From Owenia fusiformis (Eukaryota > Annelida > Polychaeta > Sabellida > Oweniidae), in the NCBI GenBank assembly GCA_903813345.2, contig CAIIXF020000007.1:27812698-27876697 (forward strand): a DNA stretch of 64,000 nt, in the 5' to 3' direction. Each line of letters starts with the position of its first letter. Within the stretch, counting starts at the first letter, position 1. The translations under genes and the position numbers were made by a program. The notes under the pieces are model-generated. The model did no database searches and had not been told where the DNA came from. It saw only the letters and a list, made by a program, of their open reading frames with translations. Positions 9,551 through 24,000 of this stretch are shown here, one piece after another.

Positions 9551-11337
9551 GGGTAGTATCCAAAGCCCCGCTATGATTTTACGAGCAAGTTCCCGCTGAA
9601 ATCGCAAGCATTGTCCTGTTTATTTGTATCACTTTGGAAAATGGAGAAAAAGGATGAAAATGCTTTTAACTGTTCTTTGATACTCCAGCAATACTTAAAA
9701 AACATATATATTTGACAAACAATGACATGGAAATTGATTCTTTTTCACTGGCATGGCAGAAAAAAGGCGTCAACATGCACATTTGCATGATTTACTGTTC
9801 ATATATTACTTTTATCGTTAAAATAAAGGCAATGAATACGATTTACATACTCCATAATACATATCGGATCAATATGATCTGTATTGATAAGTTACTGTAT
9901 GATTACGTCTGCCATGGGGGTCGAAATACATCATTAAAAGCATTTCAGTGGCCCCACTGAAAAAATGAGTAAGCCCCGCTGAAAACATGAGGAGGTACCG
10001 CTTCGATCACGAGGAAAGCTTCATTGTTATTCCATGAAGATATTTCAGTTTCTTTATATGTATTAATAACAATAACACAACATCATTCTATGGTAACATC
10101 ACAAATATATCTTCTGCAACTTCAGGCAGTTTGATCCATCTGTCAGCGTCGTCATAACATTCTTAAATGTGTAAATAGACTTTGTACATTTGTACAGTTA
10201 AATGGAAATTCTTCATAATTCAATGTTCCAAGGAGGATACTTCTGAGGACACATGTATTTCATTGGCTTGTTCTTCCGACCGTTCATTTGTACGTGCATT
10301 CGCCCGACCGTTAGTTTGTTCGTGCATACATTTGTCTGACCGTCTGTTTGTGCGTGTGTGCGTTCGTCCAAGCTTCCTTTCATTCATGGGTGCGTTCATA
10401 CGAAATTCGTTCACTCATACATGCGTTCGCCTGTTTGTTCGTTCGTGCGTGCATTCATCAGATCTTCCGTTCGTGCATCCATCCGACCGTCCATTCGTGC
10501 GTTAGTTCGTCCGTCCGTTCGTCTTACCGACCATTCGTTCCTGCTTGTGTTCGTTCGACCGTTCGTTCGTGTGTACATGCGTTGGTCTTTCGACTTGTAC
10601 TCATATATGATGGAATTCCACTTACGGTTGGATTGATTAGATTTGATGCGTAATATCAACATTTATTTTTACATCTGCAGTTTTTCCATAACAACCTATC
10701 ATAATATGTACTATATCAATAAGTAACAGTATTTGCTGTTTTTGAAAATTGTATCAACAAATGGTGTATTCTTGAAACTGGGTACAATATTAGTAGGAGA
10801 TTTTCACGGTATAATCAAGATTCATTCCATTTTGGAGACACTTGCTCCTGTTTTCAGCGGGACCTCCTCATGTTCTCAGCGAGGCCTCCTCATGGTTTCA
10901 GCGGGGTCTTTGCTTTATTGCTCCTGTTAGAAGCTGGGCCTTGAGGGATATGATAAAATTGAAATAAAAAGTGTTCTGTAAAGCTTTAGGAAGTGAAACT
11001 CACTATATTTTTATTTCAGATCACTATCATTATTTCAACCACAGGACAACGTCGTTCTTCACCTATAACGTATAGAAATATATAGATAAAGATTCAAGAT
11101 GATACTTTCTCTCTTCAATTGTCAAATAAAGAACCACAGAACGACTGCTCGTGATACTTTTCCAGTAGTTGCTTTTTTAGTCTTAATACCATGTATTCGG
11201 GAAAATTAAAAGAAAACGTTTTGTACATCATACAATTCAAGTATACAAATGACAACCCATCACTTTTTTTATTGCTCACGGTTTCAGCGGGAACTTGCTC
11301 GCGACTTTGAAATCATAGGGGGCTTTGGATACTACCT
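9551..11337. mobile_element. 1.8-kb palindromic element with repeated CCCGCTGAAA motif
   Basis: Outer arms 9551-9605 and 11275-11337 are inverted ('GGTAGTATCCAAAGCCCC' and its complement). Inside, the motif CCCGCTGAAA (one copy CCCACTGAAA), often followed by 'ACATGAGGAGG', recurs in plus orientation on the left (about 9591, 9951, 9974) and inverted on the right (about 10857, 10877, 10900, 11283). The centre is a degenerate tetranucleotide repeat. No transposase is visible. Class is unknown; a non-autonomous DNA transposon is likely. Confidence 0.6.
10262..10590 (+). repeat. Degenerate tetranucleotide repeat (GTTC/GTCC/GTGC type)
   Basis: About 330 bases of GTTCGTTCGTGCG-like tetranucleotides. 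Because the repeat lacks stops in several frames it produces long Arg/Ser/Val-rich reading frames on both strands, which are not genes. It forms the core of the 9551-11337 element. Confidence 0.85.
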
Positions 11338-14300
11338 GTGAAGTGACATCAACAATATCATACATTTCTACAATTATTGGCTTTATTCACAGCGATCACA
11401 TATAGTACATATAACATAACATGTAATACATACAGAAAGTAGTGACAATCACTAGAAGAATCACATGTCCACTTTATACATGTTATACAGTATATCCATT
11501 GACAAAATTTACCTTGTGTTCCAATGTATAACTAAGGGCCTCAATCCTCCGAGTAATTAAGACAATGACATCTCTATGATACAGAATTGTACAGTTAATT
11601 ATCCACATTTTTTCGATGATAAAAAATGCCAGAAATATTACAATGGTTGTTTTAGATATCTTCAGATTTCAAGAATACTAACTCAAAATTATGCTTGGTG
11701 TTCTCAGATTATGGTAGCATAGGTGGTATTAGCTTGTTATAGGACCCAGTTATATATTAAAAGGTACATGAAGTGCTTCTTGGAGGGTCAAAGTGATTTT
11801 TCCAAAAACATATTTTTCTTTTAAGACAGAAATTGCTGTCAATCATAAAAATACAAGAGGTAGTTATTAATCATTATGAATTTTTTATCAAAACATAAAT
11901 TAAATTTTTCAGAAGAAACCCTTTTCTTTTTTAATCCAAGAATATTTCAAAACTGTAGCTCCGAGAACAATATTTGACATTTTGGCCTGCACTCTACTTG
12001 GCACACATGGCCCTGTCATAGGAATTCATGAGTGATGTGGTATATAAAATTTTTATAAGGCATCAATCTGATACTCATTACATCTACAACCAGCCAAGAC
12101 AACTGATTACAAGACTCTGATGTCCAACAATGATACAAAATGACAATTTCAAAATAAAATACAGGCGAGTACAGGAGCTTCCCCATCACGAGAGAGCTTA
12201 ATGATATTACAATGATGTATCTTTTTTGATGACCAATTGAATAAAACTGGAAAGTATTTTAGTCCTAAAAAGTTATCTATTATTCTAGATTGTTCCCTCA
12301 GTATTTGCACAGTTATAGAGGTTACGTTTATTTTCAAATTTTGCTCATTGTGCTTTCTGTGATGGACTGGCATATTTCTAGTCACCGGTGAAAAATTATA
12401 AAAGACCCTGCACTGGTATTCAAGTAAATCATACACTGACCTTTTTATGTTATAAAAATTCAGATATTATTCAACACTTGTGTTTCTTTAACATTTAACT
12501 TTTGAAAACGTTTTTCACATTTTGCATTACATTTTTAAATATGAAGGGACCAGTGTCATCGAGTGAATAATGTATGTTGTACATAAACTGTATGATTTGA
12601 AGCTGTTTATTAATATTTACCTGGCGCATAGAGTTCTAAGGATGTCAAAGATTGCTTCAACTGATTTACAAATGCACAAAAGTTGAAAAAAATAACCCAA
12701 GACACATTTTCGTAAGCATTCTTTTCATGAATTCATAAGTCTATTGTTCTCTCATAGTGACATCATGATCTCCATGGTAACCATGACAACAATGGTCTGA
12801 TGAATATTCATAGCTATGACTATAACACACTTGCGTACCTGGGGTTCCGTTTTTGGTACAATCATAACTTTATCATTCAGAGAAAACCCGTGTCTAATTT
12901 TGACTTACAACCAAATCCTAAGTTACGACAGTTCCAAAAACAGACCCCTTGGTAACAGCACGTGAGAGCCTCACCCTGTTTTGTGTTGTGTATTGTAGTA
13001 TACAACAAAACACCATATATTTTCTTTATTGTCTTCATACTCAATTTGTTCTAAGATACTGTAGAAAAGTAGCAAACAAATATTATTATGTATAAAATCT
13101 ACACAATGCCTTGGCCAGGCATTAGGAGTGAAGATGAGTCAGTTGAAATAACACAAATTATTTCGTCATTGCTATGTCTATGCAAAAGTGTAAGGTAACA
13201 GTTTTTATATGAATGTGTATACAGGTGCTTAACATTTTCTACTTATGTTTACTACAATCTCAACATAAGGCATAAACATGCAAAATGTCACCACCTGCTA
13301 TTTGTTACAGATGCTGACCACCACATGCCAAACACTGTCCACAAAAAAGTTGGAGACTATAACAATATGTCACCACTTCTGGTGGTGACATAAAAGTGGT
13401 GACAATAGAATGATTGCTACTACAAGAACTACAGTAACCCTTGCCTTAGTGAACACCTATCCAAGTCTTGAATCAAAATATTTTTAGGAACTAAAGCATT
13501 CTCTCTTGTGAACACTCATTGGACTCCAAAGAAGTTCACTATTCACATGTTCTGCGGTATGTTTACTGTATACTCAACTAGAAATACAAAACATCACGAT
13601 TCTCTCTGTCTGTACGATGCAAAACGGACAACTTGACATTTTATTTGTACATATAAAGTGAACTCTTGCATATAAGAAAATTGAGGTGAAAGTTCATCAG
13701 CTACCTACAGACCTATCTTAGTATCTATCTACATTGCACATTGTTTTGGTATCACTGGAATTTCACTAAATCTGTTGACAATTTTGGCAATTTGCTGCTA
13801 ATTTTGTCTATATAAAGAATATATAGAAAATCTGTTGTACACCACTCAAAATATTGTCTTTAGATAAGGGAAGGTCCCTATATGAAAAATAAATTATATT
13901 GTAGTTTGACACCTCCCCCCATTTAACAAGATAAAATGTTGATTTACTTAACTTCCCTTTTGGCAAACTCAAGACTACATACACAAAGTCAGCATTACTC
14001 CCTCCCCCAGGGAAATGCACTTTTGGAGACCACCGCTAAATGATCAATACAATGAACTGGAGCAATAAGCAAAAAATTGAGGCATTTCTTGAGTTTGTGT
14101 ATTACACTGTTTGTAGTCTCAAGTTGAAGACAAAATTGATGTGTTGTGGTTTGTATGTAACTACAAATAGACAAAGATCTATCTTCTATCTTATTTTAAC
14201 TATGTGTGCTCTCTCTATTTAATTAGCAAATGTGGGTTTAAAGCAAATATCGCAGCATGTACATCTAGTATAATACATATAATGCAGTCTGTTTTTACAA

Positions 14301-15016
14301 ACAATGAAAATAATATTATGTTAACACATTTCTCTTGAGAAGAAACTGAAAGATTTGAGGAGAAAGGCAATTTACAACATCGATTTCTGCATGCACATAT
14401 TCCCTTGAATTGCATTTTCTCCTTTAAAGTAGTCAACACCTTTGCAATACATCCAAAATGAGCCAATTGCTGGCTACTATATTTCCAACTCCACTGATTG
14501 TGAATACAATTCTTTTAACTGTAGAGGTAATTTTGGCAAGTTGTTATTTCTTCATCTTTTTGTGAATCTTAATAATTCACAGAAGGCAATCATTGTGATT
14601 TTTTATCCATCTCCATGCCAACAGCACCTTTGGAGGTTAGAAATGTAAAACTCCAATATTCCATATTATTCTCCAATGAAGAAGACACAATTTGAACTCT
14701 AAAGCAGTTAACGTTAACAGGCTCTCCTTGGTGGGTTCCACATTCAGATCTCATATAACAAACATAAAACATTGGGATAGTAACTAACTTGCATTGAACG
14801 TGTATGTGGCCAACTCCCAGAATTCACACTGTCGTCAGGGAGAGACCTCCCAGAATTCATCACATATCCACAAGAGAATTTCCCAGAATGCTCTGCGATC
14901 CAACAGATGCATTCAGAATGATTCAATTTGTACCAATTATGGTTAATAATTGTGTATAATGCAATGTACGATGAATTATGAGCTATAATGCACTAGGTGG
15001 GTGGGGCAAGGAGCTA

Positions 15017-18000
15017 CTATTGCAAACTGTTATTGATGAAATCTAGAAATCGCTTGGCATATTGCTCTGGCTTTACTGTTGATATCTCGGCCCCTGCTCC
15101 ATGTTTTACAGTCTTAGCAGCTTGGGCTGTACGCTTTTTCACACCATAATGTGTTAAAATGTCTATGAGTGCCATGAAGTAGATCTCCCGCTTTGATGCG
15201 CCTGCAAGCAAATAGAATGACCTGATTAAAACTATATATGTATTCTATTAACGTGGCATTAAAATGATATAAAATAGCTGTAAGTTTATTCTTTTTGAAT
15301 TCATTATCATATAGTTTTTCACTGTATTTGCTATCAATTTGGTCATTTTTTTTGATTTGTTTTTTGGTCTTTTTTCAATATTGACCATATTTACTTTATT
15401 TTATTTAATTTGGCAGATTTAGAATTATTGAAATAACAGATACAACAAATACAAATTCAGGACCTTTACTAGAACTACATCAGGATATGTACTATTGTCA
15501 TACACTTTCATTTTTGGGATTTTTGTGAACATTTGATCGGATAATTTGAAAGAATACACCAATTAAGAATAAAGACAGTAGTTATTATCTCCTAAAAAAT
15601 CGAATACAAACTGATCGCTCTAAATGTCATTTGTAACTATTATGTTAATGTACCTTCAGAACTGCTTATGGCAAATTTTTCTAGTTTGGAGTCTATGACT
15701 CCATCAAATGGCTGTAAGTTCATAGTTGCATTGACTGGTAAGGGACTGTCTGGTGGGGTCGGGCACATATCCATGCCTCCGGGGCTAGCGGGACTGGTTG
15801 CCATGGCAGCCCCACCCCCAGATCCTGTTGAGTCATCATCTTCACTTATCCCCTCTTCATCAAACGTTTCATTGAATTCTTGTTCTGCCCGATCCACGTC
15901 ATGGATGCCAACTAACAGGCTGTAGTCCATTAGGTTGTTTTTGGACATAAACTGAAAACATTAGGCAACAGGATTTAGTTGTCCATCTGACAATTTGTAT
16001 AAAAGCAGGATATTAATTGGGCAAGATAATTAGGTAGCAGATTTTTTTCATGTTTTAAATGGTTTTTACTACTAGGTTAATATTACATACTGTATGTTCA
16101 TTTTTTGTTAAAACTTTTTGACTGAGATCAAAGGGATTCACAGAGCCCATACCAGTGAATGTTCAATTAAAATGTTCAATTAAACATAAACAGATACTAA
16201 ATCAATTGATATAAAACAGCATTGGATATGCTACAAACACCATACTTAAAAAGACAGTTTCCATTGAATTTTGCTCTCATGAGTCAAACTAAGACAAAAA
16301 TAATTCTAAGGTTCTAACTGATTTCTATACAATGGACAGTAAACAGTGATAGGTACCTGTACATCTGCACTAAGAATTTCTAGAAGTTTCTCTTTAGCTT
16401 CAGGGCCCACATTTATGGCTATGCCATCACTAACAAAGTCATTGTCCTTATATGTGGGAAGGTCCTTAGCTTTTTCTTTGTCACTGGCCTGTCTTTGAAC
16501 TGTAGAACCCTGAAATTATGAAGGCATATGCCTAAATCATGAAGGTAAATGCCTAAATTATGAAGGCAAATGCCTAAATCATGAAGGTAAATGCCTAAAT
16601 TATGAAGGTAAATGCCTAAGTCATGAAGGCAAATGCCTAAATCATAAAGGTAAATACCTAAATCATAAAGGTAAATGCCTAAATTATGAAGGTAAATGCC
16701 TAAATCATGAAGGTAAATGCCTGCACATGAAGGTATAACGGCTTAATCTTGAAGGTTGATACAGAAATTATGAGTGTAAATGGCTAAATCATTGAAGGTA
16801 AATGCCTAAATTATGAGGGCAAATCCCTAAATCATGAAGGTAAATGCCTGCATATGAAGGTATAACGGCTTAATCTTGAAGGTTGATATAGAAATTATGA
16901 GTGTAAATGGCTTAATCATGAAGATAAATGCTTAAATTATGAGGGCAAATCCTTAAATCATGAAGGTACATGTAAATGCCTTAAAATAGAAAACTATGAG
17001 GGTAAATGCCTGCACATAGGAAAAATAGCTTAATTTTGAAGGTTAATAGAGAAATTATAAGGGTAAATGTCTTAATCATGAAGGTAAAAATAGAAACTAT
17101 GAGGGTAAATGTCTAAATCATGAAGGTAAATACCTAATTATGAAGATATTGTGGCTTAATCATGAAAATAGGGGAAAAAATGATGAGGGTAGAAAGCAGA
17201 TATTATTACTTTTTTATATGTTGCTATATTCATATAACATGAAAATAGGCTTGCATCCACCTGAAAATCCATTTGAACCCACTTGAAAATGAGAAAAATC
17301 ATGAAAAATGGGCATATTTTGACCTATTTTGGTCTGAATTGTGAAAATTAGAATTTTGCATACAAAGATCACTGAGAACAGTAGTTATCTCTCTGATGGA
17401 GGGGGTCAGGTCAATGTAACCTAGATGCTTGTTTACATACACAACTTACATATGTACATGTGGCTTTAGAAGAGATTGTGTTCAGATAAGTGACGTGACT
17501 AAGAAGTACATCAATTACCTCACTTTACAGATAGATTAAATACATAAGGTGCACAAATGTTCTGTGTTAAGAAAAAAAGATTTACTTTCATTGTAATTAT
17601 TTGATGTCATCATCTCTCTGCCAATATCAATATCTATACACTTTAATAAAATCATCATTTACTAATTCGTTCTTCACAAAAATAACTTTGCTCTTTGGAC
17701 ATGATCCCTAACTGAAGGAGTATAAATCAAAATCACCAAGTCATTCCCTACTTACTTTACTCCCCGGGGGTTCACTGTATATCAATTTTGGCGGGGGTCC
17801 TAGGCTGAACCCTCAGATATCAATATTTTCCCATACCAACCCTCAGATATCAATATGTTCCCATACCAATCTGACAAATATCAATGTGTTCCCATACGAA
17901 CCAAAATCCGCCCAAAAGCCATGCCAAATGTCCAAATATAGGACCAATGCCATACCAAATGTCCAGATGTAAGACCAATGCCATACCAAATGTCTTAATA

Positions 18001-21000
18001 TAGGACCAATGCCGTACCAAATGTCCAAAGTCAAAAAAACTAATATTCAAACTAAAGAAGGCCTTGAGAAGGCAAATCTATGAAGAAAACAATCCAAAAC
18101 AACTAATACCATACCACAAGTGTGAGGTAACGTTTTCCATGACCATTCTCATACCAGAAAGTGGAAAATCGGACCATTGCCATACCTCAAAAGTCATAAT
18201 TTGGGGGCCATTCACATACCAAATGTCAAAAAATGTACCCCATGTGCGCCGAGGATCTTCGTCAACGTTTATATACAGTGAACCCCCGGGCTTTACTCAT
18301 TACTCAAGTCATTACTCAGATCACCATCATCTTGCTCAGTAGTATCTTATTCTCTAATTCCCTGAACCTTTACATTGTTAAGTCAAAATATTAATTAAAA
18401 AAACGTTTAAACAGACAGAAACTAACATTGCCAACCCAGTGTGGAGAAAATAGACATATACAACAAGGAATGATAAGATCCTAAGATATTCGAAAATTCT
18501 TATGATGATGAATACTTGCTGATTCTGCCATTAAGATGCATGTGATTTTTACATTAGCCTCGCATCAATTTGTAATCTTTTTTGCATAAAACAGTTGCAA
18601 ATGTCAATTGTGATGAGAAGATCACAGTTACAGTTATTCGATACCGGTGTCGTCTTACCTTGAGGTCGTATTTTTTATGCACATTTAATCTAGCGCTAAA
18701 TATGTTTCTCATGACAATCATATATGTTTCCTGGTCATTGAATGTCACTCTATACATGCCCAGGTATTGTGGAAGTAAGGTCTTTGCATGGCGCTCTACT
18801 ATGTGCTGGAAATAAGCAAATTATTCAAAATTACTACATTTATTTTGCTTTAATTAAAAAAATACAATTTCACATTAAATGAATTATGAACCATATTATA
18901 TAATATATAGATGCTGTATCTATGTTTTTATTACACCCTTATGTGCTATATTGTTGTACTTTTGTTGGATGTATAATTACTGAGTAAATATACTAGTATC
19001 ACATATAAAATCTTTAACCTTTAGCATGCTGACTTAACTTGGCCATTTCATCGCGTGTGACTGACTTATTTTGCAAGAAAATGACATACTGGACTTATGA
19101 TAAATATCTCGATTACTACTGAATGAATCTGGATACAATTTTCACAAAAGGAAGATACATTGTCTGTTACCGTGATCATATATTTTTCATTTATTTTTTT
19201 TAATAAATAAACACAGCTGTGCATACTAAACTATGAATACTCCTCCAGAAACCACTGCTACACTCCTTGAAGGACTCAATGTTGGGTCAGTATCCAATTC
19301 TGAATTTGCAGCGATCTAATGTTCAACTTTTCAGTTCAGAAAATATTCTAGTTTCTATTTTCAATGTCCATTATCGGCTTCCAAAAGCCTAAAGAGCTCA
19401 AAATCGAGTCCATATCCTCCACAATTTCATTATGATCGATTTAGCCGCCATTTTGTTCGATTCCTCCACATTATTCAGCTAAAACATCATTTAAATTGTT
19501 GAATTGACAATTTTTCTTTGAAACATCGCCATTTCTAAGTCACCCAGAAGTCATGTATGGCACTGAATAAGACATGCAATCTTATTGGATAATAAGAATG
19601 GCGCGAAAAAGATTTTAAAAGTTTGAATTGTGTCGACCAGAGTCGCCGGCAGTCACACGGGATAGTAAAGCACGGGCGACTCCACTCGCCGGCAGCATGC
19701 TAAAGGTTACATTCATTCTAGATTTTGGAAGGTATCATTTTTCATTAGGTTTCACAAGAAATTCTTTTGCAGAAATTTTTTCATAGATTTCCCACATTCG
19801 TAAGTACATATTTTGGAGTAGATTGTATGTCACAGACATTTCGTGATCATCTAAAAATTGAATAAACATCATCAAAACTGAACTATAATTTGTTCTATAT
19901 TCTTTCTTTTTACACAATTAACTCAAATATGCACGAAATTATTTTTTAAATCATCATAATTTTACATCAACTCTCCAACTGATCCACTTTTGATAGCTGA
20001 GCACTGTTCATATTTTAATCAACATTTTCCCACTAATTTTATAAAATATTATAGGGATAGAGATTAGAGAACACAGTATAATAATTATAAACATACAGTA
20101 AAATCCGTCTAGTGGAACACATATGATACCTCTACAAGGAACACATTTGGTACCTCTCAAAGGTGTTCTACCTGGGAGGTGTTCTACTCATAGAGGTTCA
20201 TTGAACATTTAAGTCTTTATCTTGGGACTCTTAAAAGTCTTTCACTAACAGAGGCGTTCTATTTCTAGAGGTGTTAAGAGGTCATACTGTATGCACAATG
20301 AAAGTACAAAGACAAGTGAACGATAAAATCTAAATTCAAGAAACCTACTTGGTGATATTGTTTTAGAATGTGATGCATTTCAGCTACTTCTTCACTGATT
20401 AGTGTTTTTATAACAAATCTTTTGTCGCCAGAAGCTAGGAATCTAGCCCCGCTCCGCCCTGGAGAATCTGCACCAGTTGGGGGTGTCACTGTTAGGGAAT
20501 TCTGAAAAAAAATTGGGAAATACTGTATAAGTGGTAATTTTGCCTAATCATTTAATTTCCCTATTTCCTAATTTTTTCCAGGTTCGGAAAATTAAATGTC
20601 GGAAATATTGTCTTTATAATGTTATCCAATGGGAGGTTTCTTGTCATTAGGAAAATTAAAATTAGGAAAATGATGAAATTTGACCATTCGGAAAATTAAC
20701 CACTCGGATTAAATACCACTTATACAGTATATAAGTTTTAATGTAAGGAGTTACTATCCTTAATCCTTTTGGTAACTTTCTCTTTTTATCATAATCAGTT
20801 TTCTTGGCATATTTATGGCTGGTTCAAGCCATATGACAAAAGTCCAATCTTGATACTGTCAATTTTCTCAAGTTCATTGACTTCTTTCTGATATTTCATT
20901 CACATATAAATAACCAATTAGGTCGCAAAATCAATGGAATACCATATTAGATAGAACTTTGTTGCACTATTTAGATTCCTTCTAACATCTAATATACTGT

Positions 21001-24000
21001 ATATTCTATGAATGTTCATCTCTCTGGTAGTAGTGTACATGAACAAAGTTGTTGATTTTCTTTCTCAGAGATATTTATTTTATTTCAAAATAAATATCTC
21101 TGAGAAAGAAAATCAACAACTTTGTTAATAGTATATCTAATACATATAGAAATTAATTAAGGCCATGTTCAAAAAATTACAATTCAAAAAGTCTTGTTCT
21201 GCATTATCACTTTAAAACAGATTTCATGAAAACTATGAACACTACAGGTATCAAATAGGTATAACATGTTCAATTAATAGAGTTAATTATAGTCACATTG
21301 AGATTATTTTCTGCTATAGATAATGCTTATATGACATTAACATGGAATGTCAATATCCCAGATGCGAGTAGAAATAATCTTGATTTACGTCATTAAAAAT
21401 TCACAATTCAGTCAAACTGATGTCATATTTGGAATCTACATGTAAAATTACATTTATAAATGTGGTTTTGAAAAGAGTTTATCAACTTTGAAAATTTAAT
21501 TTTCTTTGAAAATGTGACTTCTAGGTCGGGGAGATTCCCCATAGACCCCATGTTGTAAAACCACAAAAAGTGAAATATCTTTTCTTGTGTTGGGCAGATA
21601 ATATTTTCTTTTACTGGACATATTTTAATTTGTATAACTATCAGATACATAAAGGTAATATGAAAAATGAACCACTAAAACTGATGCATATTCAAGTTTA
21701 AGGGAATTTTGTAATACCCTGCCATGTTAATTCCCCCGAATCAGCCACCTGGTGGCGAAACTGGTAACTACCTACTCGCATCTGAGTAATTGGAATAGAT
21801 TTAACATCACATGACAGACTGCTGTCAAAATTCTAATTTCTTCAGTGTTTTTTATTTATGTGCAGTATCAAATTTCTACCAATTGTGTATTAAATTCATG
21901 TAAAACTGTACATGGTATGTAGTGGTATTTAATAGAGTAAGGTTGGTCATAGTTCTGTACAATTCTTGGTTCTTGGTTCTTGGTTCAGAACGGTTTTTCG
22001 AATCATATACTGTATTTAAAAACATGTTCGCCCTTATTATAGATTGCAATCGATGACAGAAATATGCCAATATTTTGTAGTGTTTCACTTTTACTTTGTA
22101 TTGCTATAGGATATCATTCTATTTTTAGCATTGTAATTGATGAATATGGAAATGTTATAGGACACTGACCCACTTTTTACAGTGGCCCGGTTGCTGGATG
22201 AAATCTTTAAATATTGGATGTGTTTCCTGACATTCAAAAATATATGGGTAATACATTTTGTTCCCCCTCCCCCTTGCCAATTTCCAGATCTATCGCTGGC
22301 AACTTATTGTATCAGAATTGATATTTCACAATGATCTCCGATCAAATCGGCAACTTCCTTATTTAGATTGAGTAAGTGATATGATACTGAAATTTGATCC
22401 CAAGAGAAGATGAACCAGACTTTCGTTAACAAATCATTCAGCGAAAAACAAATGAATTCTCATGTTGCACATGTATTCCTAATGTACTTCTTGCAATATA
22501 GGAGCTAAGAACAAAAGTCTATAAAACAAAAGAAACCCAACACAGGCAATTTTATATGTTAGGGCATCAAGATGTAAGAGACACCCTTCTTGCTCCCAGT
22601 ATTCATAATTCAAACTTCAATTATGTAGAACTGTTATCTATATCAATAGAAATAGAGGGTTTAAATAGATGAACCAACAATATACAGGTTGCCAAATAAG
22701 TCCTGTCTCCCTGCTACAGCCAAAACCTTAACTAATGATACCTATTGTGATATATCAATGGAAAGATCATCCAAAGTTACTTTGATTGGCATCGCTATAT
22801 TATATTGATTGAGGTGACCATGATCTAGATATATAGCAATTTGGCGATATACTTGGCAAATTACCTATATACTGTATTTCATATGACGCGCAATTCACTT
22901 TTAAAGTCTAAATGTTTCCTAAAACTTGAGTTATAAATGTATGAAATATAATGTACAAGAAGTTCAGATTGATAGACCCCCCCTCTTAATCACATCAGAT
23001 GTTATCAAAAACACAGTCCATGTTAAATAAAATTGAAGATTCGTAATGCTCCCATGGGGACATAAGTAACAATTTGCCAACATGAAGGATGCATTCAAGA
23101 AGCAAAAGTAATTTACAGTGAAATGTTTAACTTTGAGAACAAATGGGAGAAATGCCTGTTCATTTCAAGTTCAAGTACTTAACACAAGTATGGACAGGGC
23201 AAAACAACAAAGTATAAACCAGGTGATATGTCTGTTAAATTGGAATGTTGAGTTTAACAAAACAACTGCAATAAGATTCCCTGATCCCCAGCATAAAACA
23301 GAGAAATGTTGTTTTAGGTTGTTTTCTGGCTTTCACTGGCATCAACAGCAAAGAAAGAGTGTAAAATCTGTAAACAATCTATTGAATAAACATTTATGTC
23401 AGAATGTCCCGTGCCAATTTAGATTTCAAGAAATATCCAAATTCATTAGACTTATTGCCAATTGACCTAATAAACCAAAGCATTCGTCTATTAATTAAAG
23501 TCAGTATCTTTAGCGTTAGGGTTGTCTTGACTTACCATATATTCTTGGTCGTCTATTTCAAATCTCTCTCTCAGGTTCCTGAACACCATGGGACAGTATT
23601 CCTTGAATTTGAACTTACTTGGCATGTTTTCTCTGAAAATATAATGCGGATTATTCAGGTTTTGGGTATAATTAAGTACAGTATGTCATAAGAATAAGAA
23701 GAGGAATTAACATGCAAAATGTGAACACCTGCCATTTGTTACAGACACCAAACGCTGAACACAAACCGCCAGTCATAAAGTCATAAAAGAGTTGGAAACA
23801 TAACAATATGTCACTTACTTTTGGGAGTGACAAAAAAGCACTCCACAAAAATGTACTTCTTTTTTACTATATAGACAAGCCATTAATCCGCATCCCGTGA
23901 AATATGCTTCTATTACACAGGACCTCTATATGCTCTTATTGAATTTTAATAAATCATATCTGTTTTTGGCTCAGCAATGAATAATTGAAACATGTTAAGC

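Larger units (their letters stand above)
8685..15016. other. Spacer between PSMB3 and PIP4K2 3' ends
   Basis: No coding exon was recognised. It contains a mariner-type MITE (8724-8916), a C-tract near 8950, a palindromic element (9551-11337) and two copies of a dispersed repeat that begins near 'CACCTGCCATTTGTTACAG' (about 9155-9250 and 13281-13405). A possible pogo-type repeat lies at about 13430-13570. The part next to 15016 is PIP4K2 3' UTR; the nearest minus-strand AATAAA is at 13640-13645, so the UTR may exceed 1 kb. Confidence 0.5.

Noticed and set aside
10182-10662. Several 80-107 codon open frames on both strands
   Set aside because: They come from the degenerate tetranucleotide repeat, which is stop-poor in many frames; the Arg/Ser/Val-rich products have no domain signal.
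23118-23465. 115-codon open frame on plus
   Set aside because: Antisense to PIP4K2 intron 3, near exon 3; composition looks random and no motif is seen.
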